Below, in pieces: positions 50,521 through 59,508 of a DNA stretch of 64,000 bases (its first letter is position 1; the number at the start of each line of letters is the position of its first letter). Location of the stretch: NCBI GenBank assembly GCA_965267475.1, contig OZ254079.1, positions 558,001 through 622,000 on the forward strand, in the 5' to 3' direction. The DNA comes from JBCBKU01 sp965267475. GTDB lineage: Bacteria > Pseudomonadota > Alphaproteobacteria > Rhodobacterales > Rhodobacteraceae. Both the position numbers and the translations under genes were made by a program. Under the pieces are notes generated by a model. That model worked only from the letters and a program-made list of their open reading frames with translations, was not told the DNA's origin and did no database searches.

Positions 50521-52587
50521 ATGCGCGACCTGTTCCAACCCACGATCCTCCTTGCGCTCGCCCTGATGGCGGTGATCGCAATGATGGTTCTACCCATGCC
50601 GGCCTGGGTTCTGGATATTGGTCTGGCGGCCTCTTTCGCCCTGGCCATTTTGATTTTTACGGTGACGCTGTTCATTGAAAGGCCGTTGGATTTCTCGGCA
50701 TTTCCGACCGTCCTTCTGGCCTCGCTCGTGCTCAGGCTGTCCTTGAACGTGTCGTCAACGAAACTGATCATCGGCGAAGGCCACACGGGCACCGACGCTG
50801 CCGGGAACGTGATCGCTGGGTTCGCAATGTTCGTCATGGGCGGAAGCGTGTTTCTGGGCCTTGTCGTTTTCGGTGTCCTGCTGATCGTCAACTTCGTCGT
50901 CATCACCAAAGGCGCGGCCCGCATGGCCGAAGTCGGCGCACGCTTTGCCCTCGACGGAATGCCGGGCAAGCAGCTCGCAATCGACAGCGACATGTCGGCC
51001 GGCGCCATCGACCATGCCGAAGCGAAGGCCCGCCGCGAGTTGGAGCAAGCCGAAACAACGTTCTTCGGGTCACTGGACGGTGCCTCGAAATTCGTGAAGG
51101 GCGATGCGGTCGCGGGTCTTCTGATCACCCTGCTGAACCTGGTTATGGGCTTGATTATCGGGGTTGCGCTTCATGAAATGCCAATTGGGCAAGCTTTTGA
51201 AACCTATGCAATTCTGACCGTGGGCGACGGGCTTGTCAGCCAGATCCCCGCCGTTGTCATATCCATCGGATCCGCCATTCTTCTTTCGCGCGGCGGCTCA
51301 AAAGGATCGACGGATCTGGCCATGTTCTCGCAGCTTGGCAAGTATCCGGCGGCGCTTGGGACCGTGGCTTTGCTAATGGGTCTCTTTGCGCTGGTCCCAG
51401 GCCTACCATTTGTTCCGTTCATGGTCGGCGCATTGGTACTGGGTGGCACGGCCTATCTGGTCCGAAACTTACAGCCCGACCCCAAGGAACCGGACATTGA
51501 GGCGGCCGAAGAGGAAATGGTCCGGCGTGAACCGACGATCGGAGACATGATCGATCTTGATGATATTCACATTGAGTTTGCGCCCGATCTGGTGCCTTTG
51601 GTCCTGGACCCGGCGACTGGTCTTGACGCGCGGATTGGGAATATGCGGACGCATGTTGCAAAGGCCTTCGGGGTGATCGTGCCCGAGATCCGCTTGACCG
51701 ATGACGCCTCTCTTCCGATTGGAACTTATGTGATCCGAATACAGGGGGTCGAGCAGGCCCGGGACCGGATTGATCCGAACCAGGTTCTGATGCTGATTGG
51801 CCAGGAAGAAGCGGGCCTGCCAACCGGGCAGGACGTGGCGGAGCCCGTTTATGGCGCGCCAGCCCGCTGGATCACCCAGGATGCGAGCGAGGCCGCGGCG
51901 CTTGCGGGCGCAACCGTCGTGTCGCCGACCGAAGTTCTGGCCACGCATCTTCTGGAAGTGATCAAATCAAACCTGCCACGGCTGTTGAGCTTGCGATCGC
52001 TCCGGCGCCTTTTGGACGAAATGACCCAACTCGGGGATGAAGACAGGTCCGAGGCAAACCGAAAGATGCTGGACGAACTGATCCCTGATCGCGTTCCCGT
52101 GGATCTGCTTTTGGCGGTGCTGCGCCTGTTGTTGGAAGAGCGGGTGTCGATCCGCAATTTGCCAGCCATTCTCGAAGCCGTGGCTGAGGGACGTACGTCG
52201 CTTGGTTCGCCCGAGGCGATTGCCGAACATGTCCGCCAAAGGTTGGGTTTTCAGCTCTTGGGCGAAATCCGCCGGGGCGATGGTACCGTTCCGCTTGTCC
52301 AACTTGCGCCAGATTGGGAAGAGACCTTTCGCACCTATCAAATCGAAGGCGCTCAGGGCGACGTGGCCTTGCCGCCGGAAGAGTTCAATCGCTTGGCAAA
52401 TGCCGTTGCGACGAAATTGAACCAGGTGGGCGAAACTGGGAGTTACCCTGCACTTGTCACAACAAGCCATCGGCGTCGGTTCCTTCGCACCTTGTTGAAA
52501 GCCAAGGGGATCTCAAACCCCGTATTGTCCTTCGAAGAAATCGGAACGGATGCGCGCCCGGCGCTTTTGGGCGTAGTTGCCGCATGA
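50521..52587 (+). CDS. flhA: Flagellar export apparatus protein FlhA
   Basis: A 688-aa protein with eight membrane segments in the first 330 residues (start LALALMAVIAMMVLPMPAWVLDIGLAASFALAILIF; DFSAFPTVLLASLVLRLSLNVSSTKLII) and a large cytoplasmic C-domain that docks export substrates. The FHIPEP signature KGAARMAEVGARFALDGMPGKQLAIDSDM is present. Its stop overlaps the fliR ATG (ATGA). Confidence 0.97.
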   Translation: MRDLFQPTILLALALMAVIAMMVLPMPAWVLDIGLAASFALAILIFTVTLFIERPLDFSAFPTVLLASLVLRLSLNVSSTKLIIGEGHTGTDAAGNVIAGFAMFVMGGSVFLGLVVFGVLLIVNFVVITKGAARMAEVGARFALDGMPGKQLAIDSDMSAGAIDHAEAKARRELEQAETTFFGSLDGASKFVKGDAVAGLLITLLNLVMGLIIGVALHEMPIGQAFETYAILTVGDGLVSQIPAVVISIGSAILLSRGGSKGSTDLAMFSQLGKYPAALGTVALLMGLFALVPGLPFVPFMVGALVLGGTAYLVRNLQPDPKEPDIEAAEEEMVRREPTIGDMIDLDDIHIEFAPDLVPLVLDPATGLDARIGNMRTHVAKAFGVIVPEIRLTDDASLPIGTYVIRIQGVEQARDRIDPNQVLMLIGQEEAGLPTGQDVAEPVYGAPARWITQDASEAAALAGATVVSPTEVLATHLLEVIKSNLPRLLSLRSLRRLLDEMTQLGDEDRSEANRKMLDELIPDRVPVDLLLAVLRLLLEERVSIRNLPAILEAVAEGRTSLGSPEAIAEHVRQRLGFQLLGEIRRGDGTVPLVQLAPDWEETFRTYQIEGAQGDVALPPEEFNRLANAVATKLNQVGETGSYPALVTTSHRRRFLRTLLKAKGISNPVLSFEEIGTDARPALLGVVAA

Positions 52588-53357
52588 GCGCGGAAATCGC
52601 CGAACTGTTCGATCTATCCGCCGAGGCATTTCTTGCCGGGTTTCTGGTTTTCCTCAGAATCGGGGCCATCATGGCGCTGGTGCCCGCCTTTGGCGAACAG
52701 TCCGTTCCGCAACGGGTCAGGCTTTTTCTGACATTGGCCATGACCGCTATCGTCGCCCCCGCGGTCGTTCCCGGTTTGGTGGAGGATACCCCCTCTCGTC
52801 CGCTATTACCTGCGATCCTGGCCGAAGTCGCCAACGGGCTGGCATTGGGCATTGCGCTTCGACTTCTGGTCATGGCGCTACAAATGGCCGGGACCATGGC
52901 TGCAACGGCCATGTCGCTGTCTCAGCTACTAGGCGGCGCTGCGGTGGAACCGCAACCGGCCATCTCGGGTATTTTCGTGACCGCAGGATTGGCGCTTGCG
53001 GTCATGACGGGGCTGCACGTCAAATTGTCGATGTTGCTGATCGGATCTTACGAAGTTTTGCCGCTCGGACGCTTTCCAGAGGCTGCCGATCTGGCCGATT
53101 GGGGTGTGCGGCAAATCGCGCGTGCTTTCGCCATCGCCTTTTCTTTCGCGGCGCCCTTTGTCGTCGCATCGCTGGTCTACAACATGGCGCTGGGCGCGAT
53201 TAACAGGGCGATGCCGCAGTTAATGGTTGCCTTCGTGGGCGCCCCCGCAATCACGGGGGGTGCGCTTGTGATGCTTGCGCTCGCCCTGCCGCTTATTCTG
53301 CCGCTTTGGCTTGGGATTCTCGACGCGACCCTTGCCGACCCGTTCGGCGGTCCCTGA
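52584..53357 (+). CDS. fliR: Flagellar export gate protein FliR
   Basis: A 257-aa membrane protein with six or so hydrophobic segments. The N-terminus DLSAEAFLAGFLVFLRIGAIMALVPAFGEQSVPQRVRLFLTLAMT and the segment LAVMTGLHVKLSMLLIGSYEVLPLGRFP are typical FliR. It starts at ATG 52584 inside the flhA stop; the longer upstream frame runs over flhA. It forms the export gate with FliP and FliQ. Confidence 0.94.
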   Translation: MSAEIAELFDLSAEAFLAGFLVFLRIGAIMALVPAFGEQSVPQRVRLFLTLAMTAIVAPAVVPGLVEDTPSRPLLPAILAEVANGLALGIALRLLVMALQMAGTMAATAMSLSQLLGGAAVEPQPAISGIFVTAGLALAVMTGLHVKLSMLLIGSYEVLPLGRFPEAADLADWGVRQIARAFAIAFSFAAPFVVASLVYNMALGAINRAMPQLMVAFVGAPAITGGALVMLALALPLILPLWLGILDATLADPFGGP

Positions 53358-54460
53358 TGGCGGAGGGTGCAGAAGAGGACGGGAGCGGCGAAAAGCCATA
53401 TGAACCGACACCGCGACGATTGCAGAAAGCGCGCGAACAAGGCGATGTTCCCCTTTCGAACGATTTGACTGCGGCCGGGGTCTTCGGCGGTTTTCTCTTG
53501 GTCGGTGCCGCATTTGGTGCAGCAACCCTAAGCGGCATGGCATCGACCCTGTCGGCGCTGATCGCGCGGTCGGATCAATTGGCGCCCGAGGTGTTTGCGA
53601 CCAGAAACGGAACCGTGTTCGGTCAAGTCCTCATGGCTCTCGGGGCGGATATGGCCAGTTGGTTGCTCGTGCCGGCGGGCATTGCCATTCTGGTTTTGGC
53701 CGCGCAACAGGCAATTGTCTTCGCGCCGTCAAAGCTGGCACCCAAGCTCAACCGTATTTCACCCTGGGATAATGCAAAGCAGAAATTCGGCCGAAGCGGA
53801 CTGTTTGAGTTTGCCAAAAGCACCGCGAAGCTGTTCCTGATTTCGGTCGTGCTCGGGATTTTCCTGGCAGTGCGCCTACCTGAAATCATGATGACGCTCG
53901 CGATCTCGCCGGCAGGTGGCGTGCTTGTGATCTTGCGGTTGTTGATGTCGTTTCTGGTGGTCGTGATCCTGATATCCGGTTGCGTGGGCGTGGTTGAGTT
54001 TCTGTTCAAGCGCGCCGAGCACCTTCGTAAGAACCGGATGTCGCATAAAGAGCTTATGGATGAGCTGAAGGAAAGTGAGGGCGACCCGCATATCAAGCAA
54101 AAGCGTCGGCAAAAGGCGATGGATATCGCGACGAACAAGATGCTTCAGCAGGTGCCGGACGCCGATGTGGTGATCGTCAACCCCGAGCACTACGCCATCG
54201 CGTTGAAATGGGAACGGGGAAGCCCAAGACCGCCAATCTGCGTTGCCAAAGGTGTGGATGAGATTGCGCATCGAATCCGGGACATCGCCATTGAGGCGTC
54301 GGTGCCAATCCGGCGAGACCCGCCAACGGCGCGCGCCATCTTTGCCACGACGGATTTGGAGGAAGAAATCAGGGTTGAACATTACCGCCCGGTTGCAGCG
54401 GCAATTCGTTTTGCCGACGCCGTGCGCAAAAGGGCGAAGTCTGGATATGGCAAAGGTTGA
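53357..54460 (+). CDS. flhB: Flagellar export switch protein FlhB
   Basis: A 367-aa protein. The start EKPYEPTPRRLQKAREQGDVPLSNDLTAAGVF and four membrane helices are followed by the cytoplasmic linker and C-domain. The autocleavage site is NPEH (Asn275-Pro-Glu-His278) instead of the common NPTH; the cleaved Asn-Pro bond and the His are kept. ATG 53357 shares one base with the fliR stop (TGATG). It switches secretion from hook to filament substrates. Confidence 0.95.
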   Translation: MAEGAEEDGSGEKPYEPTPRRLQKAREQGDVPLSNDLTAAGVFGGFLLVGAAFGAATLSGMASTLSALIARSDQLAPEVFATRNGTVFGQVLMALGADMASWLLVPAGIAILVLAAQQAIVFAPSKLAPKLNRISPWDNAKQKFGRSGLFEFAKSTAKLFLISVVLGIFLAVRLPEIMMTLAISPAGGVLVILRLLMSFLVVVILISGCVGVVEFLFKRAEHLRKNRMSHKELMDELKESEGDPHIKQKRRQKAMDIATNKMLQQVPDADVVIVNPEHYAIALKWERGSPRPPICVAKGVDEIAHRIRDIAIEASVPIRRDPPTARAIFATTDLEEEIRVEHYRPVAAAIRFADAVRKRAKSGYGKG

Positions 54461-54833
54461 TCCGAAACGCATGGCGGCACTTTTGCGACTTTCGCGCCAT
54501 GTCGAAGAAGCGAGGCTCTTGTCGCTCAAAAGAGCGTCGGACGCTCTGGCCGAGAACAGTCGGGACATCACGAAGCTCCAAGGCGGGCGGCACATGTGGG
54601 ATGCCGCCGATCCGTCCCGGTCCGAAACCCGCGCTGCGCGCGACGCTGGCGTCCCCGAGGCTTGGATGGCCTGGACCGACAGCGCGATCTCAAAGGCCGT
54701 GGCGACGCGCGCAGAACTTGTGGACCGCCGCGCCAGATCCGAAGCCGACGCGCGCAACGCTGTTGGGCGGCGTGGTGTGCTCGAGGCCATTGCCAAGCGC
54801 GTCGCCAAGGGGCCTGGCCGCAAAGACGGCTAG
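54447..54833 (+). CDS. Small basic coiled-coil protein, FliJ-like candidate
   Basis: A 128-aa Lys/Arg/Ala-rich helical protein (MAALLRLSRHVEEARLLSLKRASDALAENSRDITKL, then RAELVDRRARSEADARNAVGRRGVLEAIAKRVAKG). It starts at ATG 54447 within the flhB end (14-bp overlap). FliJ in other species is a short coiled coil of similar length and no other FliJ is visible in the window, so this is a reasonable candidate, but FliJ usually follows FliI and sequence evidence is weak. Its stop overlaps the next convergent stop in a shared CTAG. Confidence 0.55.
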   Translation: MAKVDPKRMAALLRLSRHVEEARLLSLKRASDALAENSRDITKLQGGRHMWDAADPSRSETRAARDAGVPEAWMAWTDSAISKAVATRAELVDRRARSEADARNAVGRRGVLEAIAKRVAKGPGRKDG

Positions 54834-55333
54834 TCGAATTCTTGTCGGACGATATCCAGAACCAGGATGTCGTTCACTGCGGGCCCAATTGTTTTGCGCG
54901 CAGCCTCGCGCAGGGCCTGGCGCAGCGTCGACATCGTTCCGCTGGCCGTGAACGGCCCTTCGAACCCGCCGACATTTGAATGATCGAACAGCACTTGAAG
55001 CAGCGCGTCCCGAAGCTTGGGCTCCTTTGAGAAGACTTCGGTGGTTGTTCCTGGTTCCATCTCAAGTGAGATCGACATCACAATCAGTGCGGCGACCTTG
55101 TTTTCTTTGACAACGGGGATCACGAACTGGTTGCTCAGCCGTGCATATTCGTAGTCTTGCACATCCGCCGGATCCTCGGTCTTGATTTCAGGCGCGCCTA
55201 CGGTGTCCAGTGACTGATCTTCCCCCGTGTTGGCAACGGCATCCGGGTCGGGCACGGGCATCAGCATGATGCCCAGGGCCACGCCGACACCGGTGCCAAG
55301 AACGGCAAGAATGACAGGAAGGATCGCGCCCAA
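54830..55333 (-). CDS. Second FliL-like flagellar protein
   Basis: A 167-aa protein with one N-terminal membrane helix (LPVILAVLGTGVGVALGIMLM) and a periplasmic domain shaped like FliL: YARLSNQFVIPVVKENKVAALIVMSISLEMEPG, EPKLRDALLQVLFDHSNVGGFEG, LREAARKTIGPAVNDILVLDIVRQEF. It is the last gene of the flgB-to-flgH operon, 12 bp after flgH. Likely a FliL paralog acting at the stator or rod; it is diverged from the FliL at 44798. Confidence 0.65.
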   Translation of the reverse strand: MGAILPVILAVLGTGVGVALGIMLMPVPDPDAVANTGEDQSLDTVGAPEIKTEDPADVQDYEYARLSNQFVIPVVKENKVAALIVMSISLEMEPGTTTEVFSKEPKLRDALLQVLFDHSNVGGFEGPFTASGTMSTLRQALREAARKTIGPAVNDILVLDIVRQEFD

Positions 55334-55345
55334 ACCCTTGCCTCC

Positions 55346-56095
55346 TTAGAAAGGCAATACGATATCGGCAATTTGCTGGCCGTATCGCGGTTGCTGGACA
55401 TCGGTGATCTGACCCCGCCCGCCATAGGAAACCCGGGCCGATGCGATCTTGTCATAGGTGATTTCGTTCTGGCGCGAGATATCCTCAGGCCGGACAAATC
55501 CCGAAACCAGCAATTCGCGAATTTCGAAGTTCACCCGAACCTCCTGCGATCCCTGTATGCGCAGCACCCCATTAGGAAGAACATCCACGATCGTGGCGGC
55601 GACGCGCAAAGTCAGCTGTTCGTTGCGGCTGACGGACCCGTTCCCGGATGAGCTTGAAGTGGAAGTCGCGTTTGCGGCGTTGGCCAGGCTGGCGCCACCC
55701 GGTAGAACACGGTCGACGATTTGCGGAACACCCAGCAGTTCCGGAACCTGAACCGACTCTGACCCGTTGCGGGACCGCGCCGTCGAGTTCGAAATGGCAG
55801 CGCTGTCGTCGATTTCCACAACAACGGTCATGATATCGCCGCGTCTGCGCGCGCGCCGGTCGCCCAAAAGGCTTTCACGTCCCTGGTTCCAAAGCGATGC
55901 CTGCATGGTTCCGCCGCGCATGTCGTGGACCACAGGCGCTTGTGGGGCGACCACCATTGCTTGATGTTCGAGGCCGTTTCGTACCGGCGTGAATGTGGGG
56001 GCTTTACCCACTTCGCTCAGATCCGCGCATCCCGCGAGACCAAGAAGTGCGCCGATGACAGCGATTGCTGCCTTCCGTGACATAGGTAACAGCAT
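55346..56095 (-). CDS. flgH: Flagellar L-ring protein FlgH
   Basis: A 249-aa lipoprotein. The lipobox LAGC places the lipid on Cys23. GTMQASLWNQGRESLLGDRRARRRGDIMTVVVEIDDSAAISNST and VLPNGVLRIQGSQEVRVNFEIRELLVSGFVRPEDISRQNEITYDKIASARVSYGGRGQITDVQQPRYGQQIADIVLPF are FlgH hallmarks. It forms the outer-membrane ring. Its ATG directly follows the flgA stop. Confidence 0.96.
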   Translation of the reverse strand: MLLPMSRKAAIAVIGALLGLAGCADLSEVGKAPTFTPVRNGLEHQAMVVAPQAPVVHDMRGGTMQASLWNQGRESLLGDRRARRRGDIMTVVVEIDDSAAISNSTARSRNGSESVQVPELLGVPQIVDRVLPGGASLANAANATSTSSSSGNGSVSRNEQLTLRVAATIVDVLPNGVLRIQGSQEVRVNFEIRELLVSGFVRPEDISRQNEITYDKIASARVSYGGRGQITDVQQPRYGQQIADIVLPF

Positions 56096-56539
56096 TCAAC
56101 TTCCCCCGGTCAGGTGACCGACATGCACCGACCCGTCCTCGGCAACATGGCCAGCCACTGTGATGCGCGAGCTTAAGTTCATGACCTTTACCATTTCGCC
56201 TGCGCCTGCGCGCCCAAGGGCGCGACCTTCGGACGTTATGGTCAGGCTGCCGGTGCGGAACACCAGCGCGACAATCTCATTTCGCTCGACCAAAGCCGGG
56301 CGCCCGAGATCGCCATCGCGGATCGGTCGCCCGGCATAGATGGTCACGCGAGCCTCCATGCCGATGGCATCGGCTGGATCACTGAGCGCTCCGGGGATGA
56401 CCTCGGGCAGCTGATCCAGATCGGCGGCGGTCACAACCGATTTGCTTCGGATCGTGCGGGTCGCGACCAGCGTCTCGGCCAGGGCGGCGACCCCCGTCGT
56501 GGCAATCAGGCCCGAAAGAAAGATGCGCGCGAAGATCAC
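56096..56539 (-). CDS. flgA: P-ring assembly chaperone FlgA (short form)
   Basis: A 147-aa exported protein with a signal peptide (FLSGLIATTGVAALA) and an SAF-type domain (VVTAADLDQLPEVIPGALSDPADAIGMEARVTIYAGRPIRDGDLGRPALVERNEIVALVF ... GEMVKVMNLSSRITVAGHV). FlgA of enterics is about 220 aa; here only the C-terminal part is present, as is usual in alphaproteobacteria. Starts at GTG 56539 overlapping the flgG stop (GTGA). Confidence 0.88.
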   Translation of the reverse strand: MIFARIFLSGLIATTGVAALAETLVATRTIRSKSVVTAADLDQLPEVIPGALSDPADAIGMEARVTIYAGRPIRDGDLGRPALVERNEIVALVFRTGSLTITSEGRALGRAGAGEMVKVMNLSSRITVAGHVAEDGSVHVGHLTGGS

Positions 56540-57321
56540 CGGATTTGCGTCGTTGCGCCAAGCATCTGGTCGGCTGCGGTGATGACCTTCGCGTTCAGCT
56601 CATACCCGCGCTGGGCCTCGATCAGATCGGTGATTTCCTTGACAGCATCGACGGAACTGTCTTCGAGGTAACCTTGCCGCAACGTCCCGAGCCCGTCGGT
56701 CCCCGGATCGCTGACAAACGCCGGGCCTGATGCGGGCGTTTCCAGGAACAGGTTTGACCCGATCGCTTCAAGCCCCTGTTCGTTTGCGAAACCGGCAAGG
56801 GTGAATTGACCCAGCAGTTCCGGTTCGACCCGGTCGTCGAAATAGGCATAAAGTTCGCCATCGGCGTTCATGGAGATCGAACGCGCATCGTCGGGGATCG
56901 TGACATCCGGCACAACCGGGTATCCATCCGCCGTGACAACCAGGCCATCCGCCGATCGCTTCAGCGCGCCGTCTCGCGTGTAGGCCGAAACTCCGGAAGG
57001 CAGGGTCACTTCAAGAAACCCAAGCCCTTCAATCGCGATATCCAGATCCCCACCTGTCGCCGAGATCGAGGCTTGCGCGAAGCCGACCGTAACTGCCGCG
57101 GGACGCACACCCAGGCCAATCTGGACGCCCGTCGGCAAGGTCGTGCCGTCAGCCGCATTCACCGTCCCCGCCCGGGTCAGTTGTTGATAATGCAGATCTG
57201 AGAAGTCCGGGCGCCGGGCGTCGTACCCGGTTGTCGACATGTTGGCGAGGTTGTTTGAAATGACATCCACCCGCATCTGCTGGGCGGCCATGCCCGTTGC
57301 GGCAATCTGAAGCGCTTTCAT
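56536..57321 (-). CDS. flgG: Flagellar distal rod protein FlgG
   Basis: A 261-aa axial protein. MKALQIAATGMAAQQMRVDVISNNLANMSTTGYDARRPDFSDLHYQQLTRAG and the C-terminus EITDLIEAQRGYELNAKVITAADQMLGATTQIR are classic. It builds the distal rod. It is 14 bp after flgF and couples to flgA through a GTGA overlap. Confidence 0.97.
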   Translation of the reverse strand: MKALQIAATGMAAQQMRVDVISNNLANMSTTGYDARRPDFSDLHYQQLTRAGTVNAADGTTLPTGVQIGLGVRPAAVTVGFAQASISATGGDLDIAIEGLGFLEVTLPSGVSAYTRDGALKRSADGLVVTADGYPVVPDVTIPDDARSISMNADGELYAYFDDRVEPELLGQFTLAGFANEQGLEAIGSNLFLETPASGPAFVSDPGTDGLGTLRQGYLEDSSVDAVKEITDLIEAQRGYELNAKVITAADQMLGATTQIR

Positions 57322-57335
57322 CGTCCCAATCCTTC

Positions 57336-58055
57336 CTAGCGGGTCACGGTTCGCATGACCGAACGGATCCGCTCATCTTCTTTGTCGAGGAAATTCTGCC
57401 CGGCCTCATAGGCGCGCTGCACGGCGATCAACCGCGTGATCTCGGTCACGGGGCTCACGTTCGAGGATTCGAGAAACCCCTGAAGGATCGCTGCATCGCC
57501 CTCAGCTGGTTGAACACCACCGGCGGCGGTGAAGGCCGTGCCCGTGCGACGTGAAAGATCCAGCGGGTCGGTCGGTTCCCAGAGCCCAATTTCGGCAACG
57601 GGCACACCGTCTGCCGACATCGTCCCATCAGCCGCAATCGCCAAAGACCGCGTGCCCAAGGGGACCGGAATGGGCGCGCCGCCGGAATCCAGCAGAAAGT
57701 GCCCGTCCTGCGTCACGATTTCTCCGGTATCGGACTGACTGAACCCGCCGGCGCGGGTCAAATACTCGCCATCCGGAGCACCGATCAGGAAATAGCCATC
57801 GCCTTCGATCGCAAGATCGAGCCGCGCGTCGGTTTGCGACAGCGTACCCTGGGTCGTGGTGATCGCCCGCCCGTTGGCATTGCTTAAGGACAGGCTTTCC
57901 GTGCCCGGCCCGAGTTCTTGAACATACTCTGAAAAGACCACGCCTTCGCGGCGAAAACCGGCGGTCGACATATTGGCCAGATTGTTGGCGATGCCCTGCA
58001 TTTCGCGCATCAGTCCAACCTGCCGTGTCAACGCCGCATAGCTTGCATTGTCCAT
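57336..58055 (-). CDS. flgF: Flagellar proximal rod protein FlgF
   Basis: A 239-aa axial protein with YAALTRQVGLMREMQGIANNLANMSTAGFRREGVVFSEYV at the N-terminus and EITRLIAVQRAYEAGQNFLDKEDERIRSVMRTVTR at the C-terminus. Rod and hook family motifs are complete. It is 3 bp after fliQ. Confidence 0.94.
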   Translation of the reverse strand: MDNASYAALTRQVGLMREMQGIANNLANMSTAGFRREGVVFSEYVQELGPGTESLSLSNANGRAITTTQGTLSQTDARLDLAIEGDGYFLIGAPDGEYLTRAGGFSQSDTGEIVTQDGHFLLDSGGAPIPVPLGTRSLAIAADGTMSADGVPVAEIGLWEPTDPLDLSRRTGTAFTAAGGVQPAEGDAAILQGFLESSNVSPVTEITRLIAVQRAYEAGQNFLDKEDERIRSVMRTVTR

Positions 58056-58058
58056 GGC

Positions 58059-58325
58059 TCAGACCCCCATCATGCGCGGCACAAGCTCTGCCTGAAAGAA
58101 ATCGACCAGGATCGCGGTCATGAAGCTCATGGTGGCCCAGAAGGCCACGACCAGAGCCGCCAGTTTCGGCACAAAGGTCAGCGTCATTTCCTGAATCGAC
58201 GTCAGTGCCTGGAACAGGCCAATCAGCACACCGGTAAACAGAGCGACGACTAGCAAAGGTGCCGACATGCGCACCATGATCCAAAGCCCTTGTCTGAGCG
58301 TGTCGTAGAAGTCGGCGTCAGACAT
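58059..58325 (-). CDS. fliQ: Flagellar export gate protein FliQ
   Basis: An 88-aa protein with two membrane helices (LLVVALFTGVLIGLFQALTSIQEMTLTFVPKL and VVAFWATMSFMTAILVDFF), typical of FliQ. It belongs to the export gate with FliP and FliR. 3 bp separate it from fliE. Confidence 0.93.
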   Translation of the reverse strand: MSDADFYDTLRQGLWIMVRMSAPLLVVALFTGVLIGLFQALTSIQEMTLTFVPKLAALVVAFWATMSFMTAILVDFFQAELVPRMMGV

Positions 58326-58328
58326 CGG

Positions 58329-58622
58329 TTAGACCGGCATCCGAAGGATTTCCTGATACGCCTCAACCACGCGGTCCCGCACAGTCACTGCGGTTTCTAC
58401 CGCCAACTGTGACTGTGCGAGGGCTTGCACCAGCGCATGGGGGTCCGCATCGCCAGTGAGCGCGGCTTTTGCCGTTGCCTCACCGTTTTGCAGCGTCGCC
58501 GCAAAGTTTTCCGCCATTTTGGCGAAGGCGTTGCCCCCTGCCACCGCGCCATTTGCCGCGGGCTCGGTTGCCGGTTTGGTCGCCGCGTAGTTCTGCGCGG
58601 CCAGGATCGAACGAATATCCAT
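58329..58622 (-). CDS. fliE: Flagellar hook-basal body protein FliE
   Basis: A 97-aa protein ending in the FliE hallmark LVQALAQSQLAVETAVTVRDRVVEAYQEILRMPV. It links the MS ring to the rod. The gene lies between flgC and fliQ, the usual flgBC-fliE order. Confidence 0.93.
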   Translation of the reverse strand: MDIRSILAAQNYAATKPATEPAANGAVAGGNAFAKMAENFAATLQNGEATAKAALTGDADPHALVQALAQSQLAVETAVTVRDRVVEAYQEILRMPV

Positions 58623-58636
58623 ATCGTGCCCCTTGT

Positions 58637-59041
58637 TTATCGGCGTAGAATATCAAGCAGGTTCTTCGACATTTGCCGGACCTGGTCGAACATTCTTAGA
58701 TTCGCCTCGTAAGAACGCTGCGCTTCGCGCGCGTCGGCTATTTCCACAATCAGATTGACGTTGGATCCGTCATAGTATCCCGCCGCATCGGCGAGCGGAT
58801 GGCCGGGATCATAAGTCCGGATCAGATCCGTCCGGTCCAGCGTGACGTCCGAGGTGCGCACCTGACCTGTTGCCCGGCCTGATTGAAACACTTCTTCGAA
58901 CGCGACCCGTTTCCCCCGATATCCGGGCGTGTCGACATTCGCGATATTTTCCGAGGTATGTCGCAGGCGGTCTGCCTGGACCTTCATCCCGCTTGAGGCA
59001 ACATCAAGTGCTTGGGAAAAAGCGCTTTTTCCAATTTCCAT
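58637..59041 (-). CDS. flgC: Flagellar rod protein FlgC
   Basis: A 134-aa rod protein with the N-terminus SQALDVASSGMKVQADRLRHTSENIANVDTPGYRGKRV and C-terminus IADAREAQRSYEANLRMFDQVRQMSKNLLDILRR. Part of the proximal rod. It is 2 bp after flgB. Confidence 0.95.
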   Translation of the reverse strand: MEIGKSAFSQALDVASSGMKVQADRLRHTSENIANVDTPGYRGKRVAFEEVFQSGRATGQVRTSDVTLDRTDLIRTYDPGHPLADAAGYYDGSNVNLIVEIADAREAQRSYEANLRMFDQVRQMSKNLLDILRR

Positions 59042-59043
59042 GG

Positions 59044-59427
59044 TCAGCGCACCCTTACTGCGGCACGCAGAATATCAAGCGAATTTCGATACACCGTCAG
59101 CGCAAGATCATGGGACCGGCGCGCGTCAACGGCGCGCAGCATTTCTGTTTCCAGCGATACGGTATTGCCGTTGGGCGATTGCTCGGTCCCGACCTTGATC
59201 AGCGACGCTTCGGCCTGCATTCCATCGCTTCCTCCGATATGTCCGGGGCGCGTGGCTTTCATTTGACTGGATTGCGCGGCCATCTCGGCCTGGAACGGTG
59301 TCAGATCGCGGGCTTCGAATCCCGGCGTGTCCGCATTCGCGATATTCTTCGCAATGACGCTTTGACGTTCGCTTGCATGGGCCGCGAGCCCATGCGCCAA
59401 ACGCATAATGTTCAAGCTGTCTAACAT
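59044..59427 (-). CDS. flgB: Flagellar rod protein FlgB
   Basis: A 127-aa rod protein: MLDSLNIMRLAHGLAAHASERQSVIAKNIANADTPGFEARDL at the N-terminus and RSHDLALTVYRNSLDILRAAVRVR at the end. It is the first gene of the nine-gene leftward rod/ring operon and is divergent from fliI across 81 bp that must contain both promoters. Confidence 0.95.
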   Translation of the reverse strand: MLDSLNIMRLAHGLAAHASERQSVIAKNIANADTPGFEARDLTPFQAEMAAQSSQMKATRPGHIGGSDGMQAEASLIKVGTEQSPNGNTVSLETEMLRAVDARRSHDLALTVYRNSLDILRAAVRVR

Positions 59428-59508
59428 CGGGGCTTCTCCCTCGATCCGCTCAACGGGTGATTAAGGGTGATTCCTTTAGAAACGGTTCCTGAGAGCAGGA
59501 GCATACGA

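Noticed and set aside
59461..59479. Possible CtrA box before fliI (TTAA then TTTA)
   Set aside because: The spacing is 10 bp instead of 7, so it does not fit the consensus.
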